64,000 nucleotides of DNA from assembly GCF_024679095.1 (NCBI RefSeq), contig NW_026112132.1:40001-104000 (forward strand). Reading direction: 5' to 3'. This DNA is from Eriocheir sinensis. Taxonomy: Eukaryota > Arthropoda > Malacostraca > Decapoda > Varunidae. Shown here in pieces: positions 19,139 through 31,177 of the stretch (position 1 is the first letter of the stretch; each line of letters begins with the position of its first letter). Under the pieces are notes generated by a model. That model was not told where the DNA came from. It saw nothing but the letters and a program-made list of their open reading frames with translations, and ran no database searches. Position numbers and translations under genes: made by a program.

Positions 19139-20500
19139 TCAACCTACTAATCTCATCCTAGTGATGATCACATCCCTCAACTTGTCGTTCTCGTCACCCT
19201 CATATATCTGAACTCTCTCCGGAATGGTTATTAGATTTTCCTGCGTGATATAGTTATTCATCATTTGACTCATATTTTCTCCATTCTCAACGAGCTCGCC
19301 CGTGTTTGTTTTCAACGGTCCAATTCTCTCCCTTGTTTTCGTCCTGTACAATTTGAAGAAGCCCTTGGGGTCGCTCTTGGGCTCGTTGGCTACCCTAATC
19401 TCATAATTTCTTATTGCTAGGCGGGTGTTCTTCTTCACCGACCTGGCTAGCTCAACATACCTACCCCTGAGGTGGATCTCTCCGTTCTTTATTTTCCTAT
19501 ACATTCCTCTCTTCAAGCCTATTTCATGCTTGAGTCTGCGGGTCATCCATTTGGGGTCGTTATTTTCCTTCCGAAGTGCTTGGTAAGGGATATGCTGTCT
19601 CTGACCCTCTGCAATTTCTCTAACTAAATTATTGTAGGTCATTTCTACATGGTTCCCTGTCTTTCCGGTTCCAGCCCTGAGATCTGGCCCTCATCCAGCC
19701 CTAAGGTTTCCCAATTTACCTCCTCAAGGTGTCTTCTGAGCCCCTCATAGTCAGCTCTTCTAAAGTCGGGCACCAACACAGGGTTGAGTTCATGGGTCAC
19801 CGCCCAGTCTAATTTAAACCTAATTGCCTTGTGATCACTGCCACCTAATTCTCCCCCAACATCTAGCTCGCTGATCATATACTCGGTGTTAGTTAGGACC
19901 AAGTCCAGAATGTTGTTACCCCTGGTGGGCTCAGTTACTGTCTTCTTGAGAAAATTATCTTGTATTACTTTCAGAAAATCCTCAGACTCTAGATCACCCA
20001 CCACGCCTTCCCAATCTATATTCCTATAGTTAAAATCCACCATTATGCAGACATTTTTGCTCCTGCTCGCCCTGCCTACCTCTTGTAGTAATATATCAGT
20101 GTCCTGCCTGCTGAGGTTGGGTGGCCTGTAAAGAACCCCTAGAATTAGTTTGTCTTTCCCATTGTGGACGTCCACCCAAACTGATTCTGAATCGCCATTT
20201 GTCTGAATAGAGTTGTTAGCGGAACATTTGTGTGTCTTTAACATAAAGTGCCACCCCCCCTCCCCTTCTTCCTTTTCTATCTTTGTGAAACATCTGATAA
20301 CCACCTATTTCATACTCAGACATGAAGTTTTTGTTGGCAGTATCCACCCATGTTTCCGTGATAGCTATAATGTCGAATTTCTTGACACATGCTTTCCCCC
20401 TCAGTAGATCTGTCTTGCTCCTGAGACTCCTACTGTTGGTGTAATAAGCCGTTAGCCCATCATTTCTTATATCCTTTCGATTTCTCCTGCGCCCCCTAGT
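19139..20500 (-). pseudogene. LINE A endonuclease and linker, copy 1
   Basis: Endonuclease motifs in order are AYYTNSRSLRSK, IAITETW (catalytic Glu), DFNYRNIDW (where GDFN is usual; Gly reads Val), NNILDLVLTN and GGSDHKAI (catalytic His). The N-terminal part (20216-20500) and the C-terminal part (19645-20304) are in different frames, with the break near 20216-20230; copy 2 is intact at that point. A Lys/Arg-rich linker (19139-19642) leads toward the RT. The APE-type nuclease nicks the target DNA. Confidence 0.85.
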
Positions 20501-20546
20501 CCCAGTCTGCGATGCAGTGATAGGCCCCCCCCCCCCCTCGCCTACT

Positions 20547-21048
20547 CTAAAAAATCTGTAGGGTGCTAAGTGATCGCTCGAGGGAGTCTGCGAGAACCTC
20601 CACCCCCTGGAGTGACAGGTGCACGCCATCCTTTTCATACAATTTGCCTTTATTGTAGAAGAGGTCCCAATTATCAAGGAAAAGCCAACCATTTCGCTTA
20701 CAGTGGGCCGCCAGCCTGCTGTTTACTGCTAAGGCTCTGGAAAGCCATCTCTCCCACCCCCCTCCTCGGCTAAACCCCACAAACAGCCGGCACCCCCCCG
20801 AAGTCCCTCACTTTAGCTAACGATTCCCTGAAGCGCAGAAATATCTCTTCGCTACCTACCTTACTGATGTCATTACCACCGAAACTGCAGAAGACGATTG
20901 GCGGTGTCCCCTCCCCTGCCAAAATTTCCTCCATTCTGTCAGATACGTGCTGGATGCCTGCCCCGGGAAAGCACACTTGAAGCCTATTTTCCTTATCCCT
21001 TGAACAAAAGTACCTGTCAATGAACCTGACTTGAGAGTCCCCAACCAC
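20547..21048 (-). pseudogene. LINE A ORF1, SGNH/GDSL esterase domain, copy 1
   Basis: The minus strand reads VGDSQVRFIDRYF (block I Ser), CFPGAG (block II Gly), FGGNDI (block III Gly-x-Asn-Asp), then after a frameshift near 20770 DGVHLSLQG (block V Asp/His). This is the ORF1 esterase of CR1-type LINEs, thought to assist lipid or membrane interaction during retrotransposition. All catalytic blocks survive but in two frames. The upstream zinc/coiled-coil and Ser/Pro linker are cut away by the breakpoint at about 21150; see 34903-36170. Confidence 0.8.
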
Positions 21049-21150
21049 CAGTACTTTCCTCTTATTAACTTTGTCAGTAGACGGAAGGGAAACCGCTACA
21101 GGAGGAGAGGAAGGGGCGGCAACAGGGGAGGAGGAGGAGGAGGAGGAGGA

Positions 21151-22430
21151 CGTATCTTATAGACAGACAGATTCAGTGCATGACGTGACGTTGGGAGAAA
21201 AGTTAGCCCCAGAGGAGAGGGAACAATTAGCATCGTTGCTAGAGGGTTATGCAGAAGTTTTTTCGGACAAACCTAAGATTGCTCGGGTACCAGAGTATCG
21301 AATCGAGTTGACGAGCAAGGAGCCTGTCAGACAAAGGCCTTACCAGATTCCTTTACGACTGATAGACGTAAAAAACGAAATCAGTGAAATGGAGGCCGCG
21401 GGTATCATAGAGAGATCAAATTCCCCCTACTGCAGCCCCATGGTAGTCGTAAGGAAGAAAGGAGGAGGAATTAGGATCTGCGGCGATTATCGAAAAGTCA
21501 ACGCAGTGACGAGCGGAGACGCCGAGCCAATGTCTGATCCGCAAGCCATATTTGCTACTCTGGCTGAATCTAGAATTTTTTTCTAAGATAGACCTGACGA
21601 AAGGGTTTTTCCAGATTCCTCTGAGTAAGGAAAGTTGTAAGGTGACAGCTTTTAGTACACCTGGGGGCCTGTATCAGTACAAAGCCTTACCCTTCGGGAT
21701 GACCAACTCACCAGCAGCTTTTAACAAAGTCATGCGCGAGGTCATGAGAGGAATGGAAGGAGTGGAGCTTTTCGTGGATGGCGTATTAATTAACTCACCC
21801 ACATTCAGGCAGCATCTAGAGACCCTCAGGTTAGTGTTGGAGCGGCTTCGGCGCTACAACCTGACCATTAAGCCCAGTAAGTGCTTGATTGGGCAAGAAA
21901 AGGTGCCATTCTTAGGACATGTCATTGGTGAAGGACAGATAGATAAAACAGAAGAGGTCAGAAATGGACAGGCGCTCAAGAGGAAGACTTCGCGACGCTT
22001 AAGAGCATGTTATGCAAAGAGCCCATTTTGCAGTAGCCTGATTTCAATAAGCAGTTCATTCTGCGTACCGATGCATCACAGGAGGGCTTTGGTGCCGTGT
22101 TGATGCAAGAGAGTAATAATCAGGTGTTCCCTGTAAGTTATTACAGCAGGAAGTTGCGTCCAGATGAGAGAAACTACTCTACGTTAGAAAAGGAGCTCCT
22201 TGCAGTAGTAGAGGGAATCAAGAAATATTACTTTTACCTATATGGCGACCAATTCATTCTCGAAACTGATCATATGCCTCTAGCCAGTTTGAAAACTTCT
22301 AAGAACGCAAATGCACGTTTGATGCGCTGGGCGTTGTATCTCCAGCAGTGTCAGTTCACTGTAAAGTACATAAAAGGACAAGCCAACGTTGGGGCGGACT
22401 TCTTGTCGCGTCTGGTAGCCGATTAAGATG
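21151..22430 (+). pseudogene. Ty3/Gypsy pol fragment (RT and RNase H)
   Basis: Frames in order: 21071-21586 gives the RT start (PEYRIELTSKEPVRQRPYQ, SPYCSPMVVVRKK). Frame 21552-22103 gives the palm (IDLTKGFFQIPL, LPFGMTNSPAAF). Frame 22097-22426 gives the RNase H end (YSTLEKELLAVV, ETDHMPLASL, GADFLSRLVAD). The catalytic YxDD box reads FVDG, so the second Asp is lost. Frames shift near 21560 and 21965-22090. Protease, gag and integrase are absent. The 5' edge falls in a GGA repeat shared with LINE A ORF1. The putative LTR at 23315 may belong to it. Confidence 0.85.
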
Positions 22431-22439
22431 ATCAAAATG

Positions 22440-22672
22440 GCCAAGTAGGTGGTTCGGAGACCTTATACTCACTAGTGGCGGCGAGGTGTGGGTGCAGTAA
22501 GGTGACGGGGTACTGGATGCGTACCTAGTACCGCCAGTATAATGAGGATCAAGCCTCTACCTGTAACCCCTGTAACTACATCTCACCCATCGTGAGTAGT
22601 GGAGGGATTCTGGAGCTGCCCTGTGTAGGCCACCCGGCCTCTTGTAGTTTCCCTATGTTCTTATGTTCTTCC
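22440..22672 (+). mobile_element. CR1-type LINE 3' tail fragment
   Basis: The sequence GGCCACCCGGCCTCTTGTAG and the terminal TATGTTCTTATGTTCTT match the 3' end of LINE A in the opposite orientation. Only the 3' UTR is present, as in severely 5'-truncated CR1 copies. Confidence 0.7.
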
Positions 22673-23314
22673 GATCTTGGGATCTTAAGATTCAGATGAG
22701 TCGAGGAACCAAGTGACGAAAGTGTTCAGATTAGATGGGTTCAGGCGTCGCCACCCCCTGGTGCGATCAGCCAAGCTCACTATTCTCAGCCTCAGACTGT
22801 AGATGCGGGAGAGTTTTGCGGCATGCTTAAAATTTAAGTCGCATGGTATGGTGCATGGTGTGATAACGTAAGAAAAATTAGGCAGTTAGCCAGGAATTTA
22901 TACAATAAGTTACATCATTTTTTTTACACCTACCTACCGCCACTCCACATCTGTCCCACCTACACTATGTATACATACATAACACCGCTTACATATTGTG
23001 AATAAATGTGGCGAAGTTCGCCAAGCCCGCTCTAAAAGGTACTGGTGCCTCGCTATGGAGTTTTCCCTCTAGTTTGAGTATTAACGTAAATGTTGAGTTT
23101 TTTTCACTCACAGGCGAACCGTCAATTACCTGAGCAGAGGTTAACTGACATACACCACAGTATGAGAGGGTGTGAGGAAAGGTCTGATAAAGTACTGTCA
23201 GGAATATGTTAATCTGTAGGTGCAGGTGTAGGGCATGTTACCAGTGTTGGCAGCGTATTCACAGTTTAAAAACTTTTCTCTGAAGACAAAAGTTTTCTTA
23301 AAGGGAGGGCGAAA
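22673..23314. other. Non-coding, probably Gypsy-derived
   Basis: No convincing reading frame. It ends in a purine-rich AAGGGAGGGCGAAA (about 23301-23313), which fits a polypurine tract primer just before the LTR start. Confidence 0.45.
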
Positions 23315-24040
23315 TGTCATGAGTCATTATTCAGGGAGTGGCCTGTGGAAAGTTACCGCGGAAGTTTTGATTGAGCGAGCGGAAAGAAACACTTGAAGGC
23401 GGGAACGCGCGCTATTTCAAATCATTTCGTTAATACTGCCAGCGCTGAACTATGTGTGGGATGCACGACCCACTAGACCAATGGCATGTGTTAAGTTATT
23501 AATAAATAATAATTGCATAGCCGTTAGGGCGTTTTAGCGTAAGTGTTGCACAGAAAACGAGATGCCGTATGGCGTGAGCTGGCATCTTGACCGCGGAACC
23601 CGGCCTGAGCATTGTGGGACGGCCGCCATCTTCCAAGTCATCTCCTGCCCAGGCTTCGTCCCGAGCTGATGTTCCTTTCACCGTCCTCCCACAACACGTT
23701 CTCCATCGTGGGGTTTTCGTGCCTGTAGTATCCACAATTCCAGAGTGATTGTATACTCAGGTCTAGGGAAGTCCGTGGGAGGAAGGAGGGCACGGCGCGT
23801 TGCAGTGTGAGGAACGAAAAGAGGACAAAAGGACTCCAGGCACGGACCACGAGGAAGACCAGGTGTGGCTTGGCTTCTCCCCACCTGCAGCTAAGTAATC
23901 TTATTCCTAGGATGTTTTAGCATAGCTACTAGGTTCCTGTGTGCTTGGTGTTAATTAATTATTTTTTATTTCCATCGAGTTTCTTTGTTGTTTTCAATAA
24001 ACTTAAGAGCACATTTATCTGGCTTTTGACATAAGCAAGT

Positions 24041-24046
<6 letters not shown>
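23315..24046 (+). mobile_element. Putative 3' LTR of the Gypsy fragment
   Basis: Begins TGTCATGAG directly after a polypurine tract and ends TGTAACA near 24046, giving about 730 bases with TG...CA ends. An AATAAA-type signal is near 23996. No second LTR is present to prove the borders. Confidence 0.5.

Positions 24047-24104
<58 letters not shown>
24043..24104. repeat. (CA)n microsatellite
   Basis: About 30 CA units directly after the putative LTR end. The Cys/Val frames over it are artefacts. Confidence 0.95.
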
Positions 24105-24106
<2 letters not shown>

Positions 24107-24795
24107 ACCTCCCGCAAAGAAACATAGAGGATTGGAACAGACAAAGTAAGGATATAGTATCGGCGAAGAGTGTGCACTTGCAACTTTAAGGGAAAAACTG
24201 AACAAGTACAGGTATAGAGACAGGATCACACGAGCGTAGGCCCAGGCCCTGTAAAATTACAACTACATAGGTAAATACAATTAGGTAAACACACACACAC
24301 ACACATACACACTCAGTATAATGTTACGTATATGCCTTGCCATAAAGCGAAGCTTTGCCGTTTATTGCAGCTGGTTGTAATACTTATATCATATCATTTG
24401 TATATAGACACCATATGTATCGAATGATATTCCAATTCATATTCACTCAGTATTACACATTCATATTCACATCAGATAATATGTTTTTCATTATAGCCTA
24501 TCCATGCCATATCATATAATCCTTATAATCACATCACATTCTTATTGATATCAGCCTGTCACATCTCAGTAACATGGTAGTTATTCATATTCATTTCTGA
24601 TTCATATCATGTATTTATATATTTTTTCATATTCATATCATATATTCATATCTTTTACATCGATATTCATATAATTATATCACGTTATTCATACTTTTTC
24701 ACATCATTATATGCAAAGCATTAAAAGAATCATCATGTTTATATTATATTCTTCACTAATTAATCATACCATATACATATTCATAGCAGTCACAT

Positions 24796-26248
24796 CCCAG
24801 CAAACAATATCACGTTGCAGCAACGTTGTGAAAACGTTACGTAAAGGTTCCAGATACGTTGTGATGGACTTTGTGGGAACAAAACAAAAAAAGGTTGTCA
24901 CAACGTTGTGAAACAACGTACCTATGACCTTCTGAGGACCTTCTTGCTACCTTATTACAACGTCCTTGCTACCTTTGCACGACATTCTCATCCCCTTTTC
25001 GGGCCCTGTTCTCACTTGTTTAGGGTATTCCAAACATCTGATTAAGAAGCTTAACATGTATTTACTGAATATTTCTTTAAATTTCATTAGGATATATGCA
25101 AATCTTCTAAATATATATGTTTCTATTGAGCCTTATAACTAGATAAATGTAATATACACTGATAATGAAGATTGTTATATAAGCATTTATATCGACATTG
25201 AATTATTAAGAAAGAATGAAAAACAGTCTTTTGTTAAAGTAAGTAGGCTACAGTCCGTTTCATTCCATGTGTCCACTCGTGAACGTGGATGTGGCACCTG
25301 CGCATTGTTAGTTATTGATTGCGTGAAGATCAACTTCATATTTTCAGTGATATATTTGAATGTTTGTGTATACAAAAAAGTAAAAATCAACCACAAACGT
25401 GCCGATTTGCATCGATAATCTGACATATAAACACACGAAAAAACAATTTGTATATCAAACAGTATATAGTCTGATACCATATTGGAACGATCTATAGCCT
25501 TTCAGATACCCACATTTCATTTCATTCAGGTACATAAAGTGACATCCGACTCTGCAAGTGTCTATACATAAGGAATGTTCATATGTTGCATGTAAACAGC
25601 ATGGGTATTGGGTAGCCTAATAGTATACGAAATGGCCTAGCACGTCGCATACAACAGATATTATTTACTATTTCATGTTATTTTGATTATTAATCGCTAT
25701 ATACATGCAGTAAATTATTAAGATACCCTTTATAAGCACTTGCAGAGCCAGATGTCTCTTAACATACCTGAAATGAGCTATCAATCAACGAATTTGAAAA
25801 AAAAAACATTGATCATTCGAGCATGATGTGATCTATGATATTTGATACAAGCTTAATTAAGTCTTAAGGTGCCACATCCACGAAAATTCCCGCTTTGTTG
25901 GTGGACAGATGAAATGGAACAGACCATAGTGTACAGTAGCCACAAACACTGTAATGAATCTTAATAACTGAAAGAAAAATAAAGGCCAATTCCCTTAAAC
26001 AGAGATCCATTGAATGAAGGGACAGCTAGGGTTCTTGCTTCTACTTAGTGGATGGCGTGACAGCAGGCACCTGCAACAAAAGGTTAAGGGTATTGAAACC
26101 TAAAATTTAATTTCATTAGTATTTATCCATGCTAATCAGATCACTTATTATTATGTATATAATTTCATATAATTAATTATTACAATTATATAATCATTCA
26201 AATTAGTTGGTTAGCTAAATAACAAATCAAAAATATATATTAATGCTA

Positions 26249-26287
<39 letters not shown>

Positions 26288-28286
26288 AGTGCAGTGGTTC
26301 ATAACCTTTTTCATAGTATTACCCCCTGAGACTCTCCGGGGCATTACCATGACACCTATATTAAACTTTGTAATGGTGAACTTTGCGTTAAGGTAAGGTA
26401 AAACAAAACTTTATGAAGATCCTGATTTACTGAAAATGTTACAAATAAAATACCTTAAAAAAATGCCACAAATCTCTTACAAGTGCCAAAACAGTACAGA
26501 CCATCAAGCTTTTTTCCACTCATAAACTAATAAATTGGGCCAGATGATAGCCAGTATAGCACAGTATCCATTAAAAACGCATTATAGATAAATAAAATTG
26601 TTCAAGAGGTATATCATTTCTCATAAGAAAAAAAAAATTACAAAATAATAGCCTAGTTTTCTTAAAAAAAGCAAACCAATTGCTTAGAACTGCAAAACGC
26701 AAAATAATAGCTTAGTATTCCTAAATGCAAAATAACAGCCTAGTATTCTTATAAACAAAATAATAGCATAGTTTCGTAAATGCAAAATAATAGCCAAGTT
26801 TCCGAAATGCAAAATAATTGCCTAGTTCCCTAATTGCAAAATAATAGCTAGTTTCCTAAATGCAAAATAATAGCCTAGTCTTCTTTAATGCAAAATAGCT
26901 TAGTATTATTGCTAAATGTAAAATAATAGCTTATTATTCCTATATGCAAAATAATAGTTTATTATTCCTAAATGCAAAATAATAGCTTAGTGTTCTTAAA
27001 TGGAAAATAATAGCGTATTCCTAAATGCAAAGTAGTAGCCTAATATCCCTAAAAGTGAAATAATAGCCTAGTTTTCATAAATGCTTAGTATTCATGAATG
27101 CAAAATAGTAATTGCATATTATTCCAAACTGCAAAATAATAGCCAAGTAATTCATGAATGCAAAATAATAGAATAGTAGTCGTAAATGCAAAAAAATAGC
27201 CCGGTTTTACTAAATGCAAAATGAAAAGTAAAAGCTACTGTACAAATTAAAGTTACAATGTTTTTTACTCGGCTACTTCATTCATTGCCTTATTGGCAGG
27301 TTATTACAGATTGTAAACCTTTTTCCACTTACAATTTATTACAGAAGTTGTAGATAATGTATGGCATGCAGAAAAGCTTACAGCCCTGCACCATACGAAT
27401 AAAATCCAGTATTCATCGAAACAACTTACCTCGTTCCCTCGTTGTGTGCTGGAACGCAAAGGCAAAGCGCCTTGTGACTTTGGAAGTCACAGAGCAGGAG
27501 GGAAGCATATACAATCCCCCTCCGTAGCTCTGGAATAAATTACTTTCTCCCAAACCTTCCGTGACCCCTCGAGAAACCTCAAACGACCCCCCAGGGGGTC
27601 ACAACCCCCAGGTTAAGAACCACTGCTCTAGTTTGTGTCTGTGTCCGTACATACCTCTCTCTCTCTTTTACACATTTACAACTCTGTGGTGGCGAACTAG
27701 ATCTCTATTCAATACTAACCATTCTGAGTTTCCTCGAGGACAAGATGGTGACCGTGACCTGCACACTCCCCTTGCCACGCCACGACGTCTGACTGTTTTG
27801 TGTTTTGAATTTTCAGTGTGGCGGGGCCGCTGTTGCCGCGCACGGAATAATTATTATTAAAATTTCAAATTTTGAAGGGCACGAGATTTATCTCAAACTA
27901 CCCCTCTTATTGATATTTGTGAGATAAAAATATATTATATCACTGAATACTGTTAACCATGTACACCACTTTTGATGTGCAAGTGAGTTAATGCATTTAA
28001 TGAATTTGTCTACGTACGTGTCTGAATGGGTACATAAATTATTATGAGTCCACTGAATCGATGGTTTATAATAACAACATAATGTGTTTTCAACTGATAT
28101 GTTTGAAATTGTTTTCTCTATTGGACCAAGCAGCAACCTGGAAACGACGTTGTGTAAACGTCACGCAAACGTCACAGTTTGGTCAGAAAATCACAACGTA
28201 ATTATTACGTGCTGATGACGTAGCTTTTAGACGGACGAAGATACAACCTAAACATAACGTTGTGTAAACGTTTCCTGTTTGCTGGG
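24796..28286. mobile_element. TIR transposon with ACGTTGTG subterminal repeats, copy 2
   Basis: Same termini as copy 1 (CCCAGCAAAC and GTTTGCTGGG). The left subterminal block is better preserved here (AAAACGTTACGTAAAGG, about 24830). This copy keeps about 880 bases of internal AT-rich repeats missing from copy 1. No transposase frame. Confidence 0.6.
26409..27290. repeat. Degenerate tandem repeat, core TGCAAAATAATAGCC
   Basis: About 20 irregular units of roughly 25-31 bases built on TGCAAAATAATAGCCTAGT, strongest at 26640-27220. The block is absent from copy 1 of the duplication. No gene seen. Confidence 0.8.
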
Positions 28287-28691
28287 ATGCCTGTCATAAC
28301 TCATCATATTCATATATTCACATCAGTGAATATTTACATACATATAATTATAATACATGTTTAACACAGGTTATTTTATAAACTATATTATTGGCTGTTA
28401 TAATGCCGGATAAACCTTCATCTTCCGTTATTTAATACACCCGTAATGGATTTTAAACCTATTGAGTTTACTAACTATACTTATCTGACGATACTGAACA
28501 TATATTACGTAGCTACTTAGTTCGTTGCTTCTTTGGTGGCACGCAGCCATTTGGCGGACACCTTGTCTTGGGGAAGGAAAACACGCTCGCTCTGGGTCGT
28601 GTTTTGAAGTTTCCTTCACAGTAAGACTTACACCACTTTTATGGCAGTATTGTCTTAGTAAGAGGCACAAGTAATGTTAATGTTTTTGTTT

Positions 28692-28979
28692 TTTTGTTTT
28701 TTTAACAAAGGAGGCAGCTCAAGGGCACAAAAAAGACAACAATAATAAAAAAAAAACCGCTACTCGCTGCTCCCAAAAAAAAAATAAAAGATGTGGCCGA
28801 AAGAAAGATCAATTTCGGAAGGAGAGGTGTCCTGATACCCTCCTCTTGAAAGAGTTCAAGTCGTAGGCAGGAGGAAATACAGCTGAAGGAAGATTGTTCC
28901 AGAGTTTACCAGCGTGAGGGACGAAAGAGTGAAGATACTGGTTAACTCTTCCATAAGGGGTTTGGACAGTGTAGGGATA
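28692..28979 (-). mobile_element. LINE family B 3' end, copy 2
   Basis: Same fragment as 17309-17606, cut by the 3' terminus of LINE A at about 28980. The rest of this LINE B continues at 36601-37190 on the far side of LINE A. Confidence 0.85.
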
Positions 28980-30276
28980 AGAACGTAAGGAGTCTGCAAG
29001 AGGCCGGTTGGCCTATACAAGGCAGCTCCTGTACACTCAACCCCACCTTACCTCACCATCCATGGCTTTATCTAACCTCTTCTTGAATGTATCTATGGTA
29101 TTGGCACCCACAACATGGCTCCCAAGCCTGTTCCATTCGTCCACCACTCTATTGGTGAACCAATTCTTGCCTATGTCTTTGTTGAATCTGAATTTAACTT
29201 AAAACCATTGCCACGCGTCCTACCTGGCTCTTTCACTCTCAAAATTTTATTGACATCCCCTTTAATAAATTTCTTCATCCATTTATAGACTTCGATCAAG
29301 TCTCCTCGCAACCTTCGCCTTTCTAGAGAGTGTAGATTTAACTGCTTCAGCCTGTCTTCATAAGGCAAGTTTCTCACCCCCTGAATCATCTTTGCCATCC
29401 TCCTCTGTACAGATTCTAACATCTTGATATCCATTATATAATAGGGGGACCAGAACTGAGCTGCATAATCGATATGAGGTCTAACTAGTGCTAAGTAAAG
29501 TTTGAGGATGACTTCAGCGCTTCTATTGCTCACGCTCCTTGAGATGAGACCTAGTACTCTGCCCGATTTTTAGCCTCAATGCATTGAGCCCTAGGACGGA
29601 GGTCAGCGCTCACTAGGACTCCTAAATCTCTCTGACGCCCAGACCTGCTTAGAGGAGTGTCATTTAAGTAGTAATTGTGTAAGGGGTTATTCCTACCTAC
29701 ACTCAAAATGCAACACTTCCCGACATTGAATTCCATCTGCCACTTCCCCGCCCACTCATATAGTATGTCAAGCTCATCCTGGAGAACGGTAGCGTCGCTG
29801 TCTGATTGGATTACTTTACCGATCTTGGTATCATCTGCGAACTTACTGACTTCGCTACTAATTCCTGTGTCCAAGTCATTGATGTAAATAATAAAAAGCA
29901 GAGGACCCAGCACCGACCCCTGTGGGACTCCACTCGTAACACTGCCCCATTCAGATTTCCTACCATTGATTTGCACTCTCTGCTTCCTACCACTAAGCCA
30001 CGCCCTGATCCAGTTCAAAACTTTCCCATCTACGCCGTGAGCCTGTAATTTTAGTAATAGCCGGTGATGAGGGACTTTGTCGAACGCTTTACTGAAATCT
30101 AAATATAATGTGTCATAGTTTCCATTTCTGTCAACCGCCTCGATTACTTTAGTGTAGAAAGACAACAGGTTAGTAAGGCAAGACCTACCCTTTGTGAACC
30201 CATGTTGTGAATCATGAATAAAATTATGCTTTTCTAGATGGTCCCGAATGCTCCGGGCTATAATTGACTCCATCAT
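28980..30276 (-). pseudogene. LINE A 3' UTR and reverse transcriptase, copy 2
   Basis: RT frames 29551-30276 (FTKGRSCLTN, YLDFSKAFDKVPHH, GVPQGSVLGPLLF, FADDTK) and 29171-29533 (C-terminal region). A frame break near 29540 and a small deletion near 29195 truncate the C-terminus relative to copy 1. The 3' UTR with CR1-like terminal 8-mers starts near 28980. Confidence 0.9.
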
Positions 30277-30298
30277 CTTTCCTACAACTGATGTTAAG

Positions 30299-31177
30299 CT
30301 AATTGGGCGATAGTTTGAGGTGGGTGACTTGTCTCCCTTTTTGAAAAATCGGCGTCACATTAGCTACTTTCCATTGATTGGGCACATACCCAGAATTTAC
30401 CGACATCTTAAAGATATCGGCGAGAGGGCCACTAAGGACTTCCTTGCACTCTTTCAGAATCCATGGGAATACTTCGTCTGGGCCCGGCGACTTGTTTTTC
30501 TTCAACCTACCAATCTCATCCTGGACTACTTGCCTAGTGATGATCACATCCCTCAACTTGTCGTTCTCGTCACCCTCATATATCTGAACTCTCTCCGGAA
30601 TGGTTATTAGATTTTCCTGCGTGATATAGTTATTCATCATTTGACTCATATTTTCTCCATTCTCAACGAGCTCGCCCGTGTTTGTTTTCAGCGGTCCAAT
30701 TCTCTCCCTTGTTTTCGTCCTTTACAATTTGAAGAAGCCCTTGGGATCGCTCTTGGCCTCGTTGGCTACCCTAATCTCGTAATTTCTTTTTGCTAGGCGG
30801 GTGTTCTTCTTCACCGACCTGGCTAGCTCAACATACCTACCCCTGAGGTGGATCTCTCCGTTCTTTATTTTCCTATACATTCCTCTCTTTAAGCCTATTT
30901 CATGCTTGAGTTTGCGGGTCATCCATCTGGGGTCGTTATTTTCCTTCCGACGTGCTTGGTAAGGGATATGCTGTCTCTGACCCTCTGCAATTTCTCTAAC
31001 TAAATTATTGTAGGTCATTTCTACATGGTTCCCTGTCTTTCCGGTTCCAGCCCTGAGATCTGGCCCTCATCCAGCCCTAAGGTTTCCCAATTTACCTCCT
31101 CAAGGTGTCTTCTGAGCCCCTCATAATCAGCTCTTCTAAAGTCGGGCACCAACACAGGGTTGAGTTCATGGGTCACC
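30299..31177 (-). pseudogene. LINE A linker and endonuclease C-terminal part, copy 2
   Basis: Frames 30299-30649 (RT start, KKNKSPGPDEVFP) and 30722-31018 (basic linker), then the end of the endonuclease to 31177 where a piggyBac element interrupts it. The endonuclease resumes at 34163. About 25 bases of LINE sequence containing a TTAA are missing at the insertion point compared with copy 1. Confidence 0.85.

Larger units (their letters stand above)
17607..21069 (-). mobile_element. LINE family A (CR1-type), copy 1
   Basis: A nearly complete non-LTR retrotransposon read right to left: ORF1 esterase part, endonuclease, linker, RT and 3' UTR. The 3' end carries TATGTTCTTATG-like 8-mers (reverse complement at 17606-17620), the short tandem tail typical of CR1 elements rather than poly(A). 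The ORF1 N-terminal part is cut off at the duplication breakpoint near 21150 but survives in copy 2 (34903-36170). Confidence 0.85.
12963..21150 (+). repeat. Large direct duplication, copy 1
   Basis: From TATAGTATTGGCGAGG onward this segment repeats at 24154 with very high similarity and the same order. The order is a 170-base repeat ending in GGTAAATACAATTAGG and (CA)n, then a TIR transposon, a scrap of LINE family B, and LINE family A. A 97-residue antisense frame at 14050-14343 is identical to 25187-25480, which shows how close the copies are. Copy 1 alone has the LINE B insertion at 14393-15016 and the SINE at 15487-15868. It lacks sequence present in copy 2 at 26409-27290 and 27363-27718. 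Copy 1 ends inside a GGA-repeat of the LINE ORF1 at about 21150. Confidence 0.9.
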
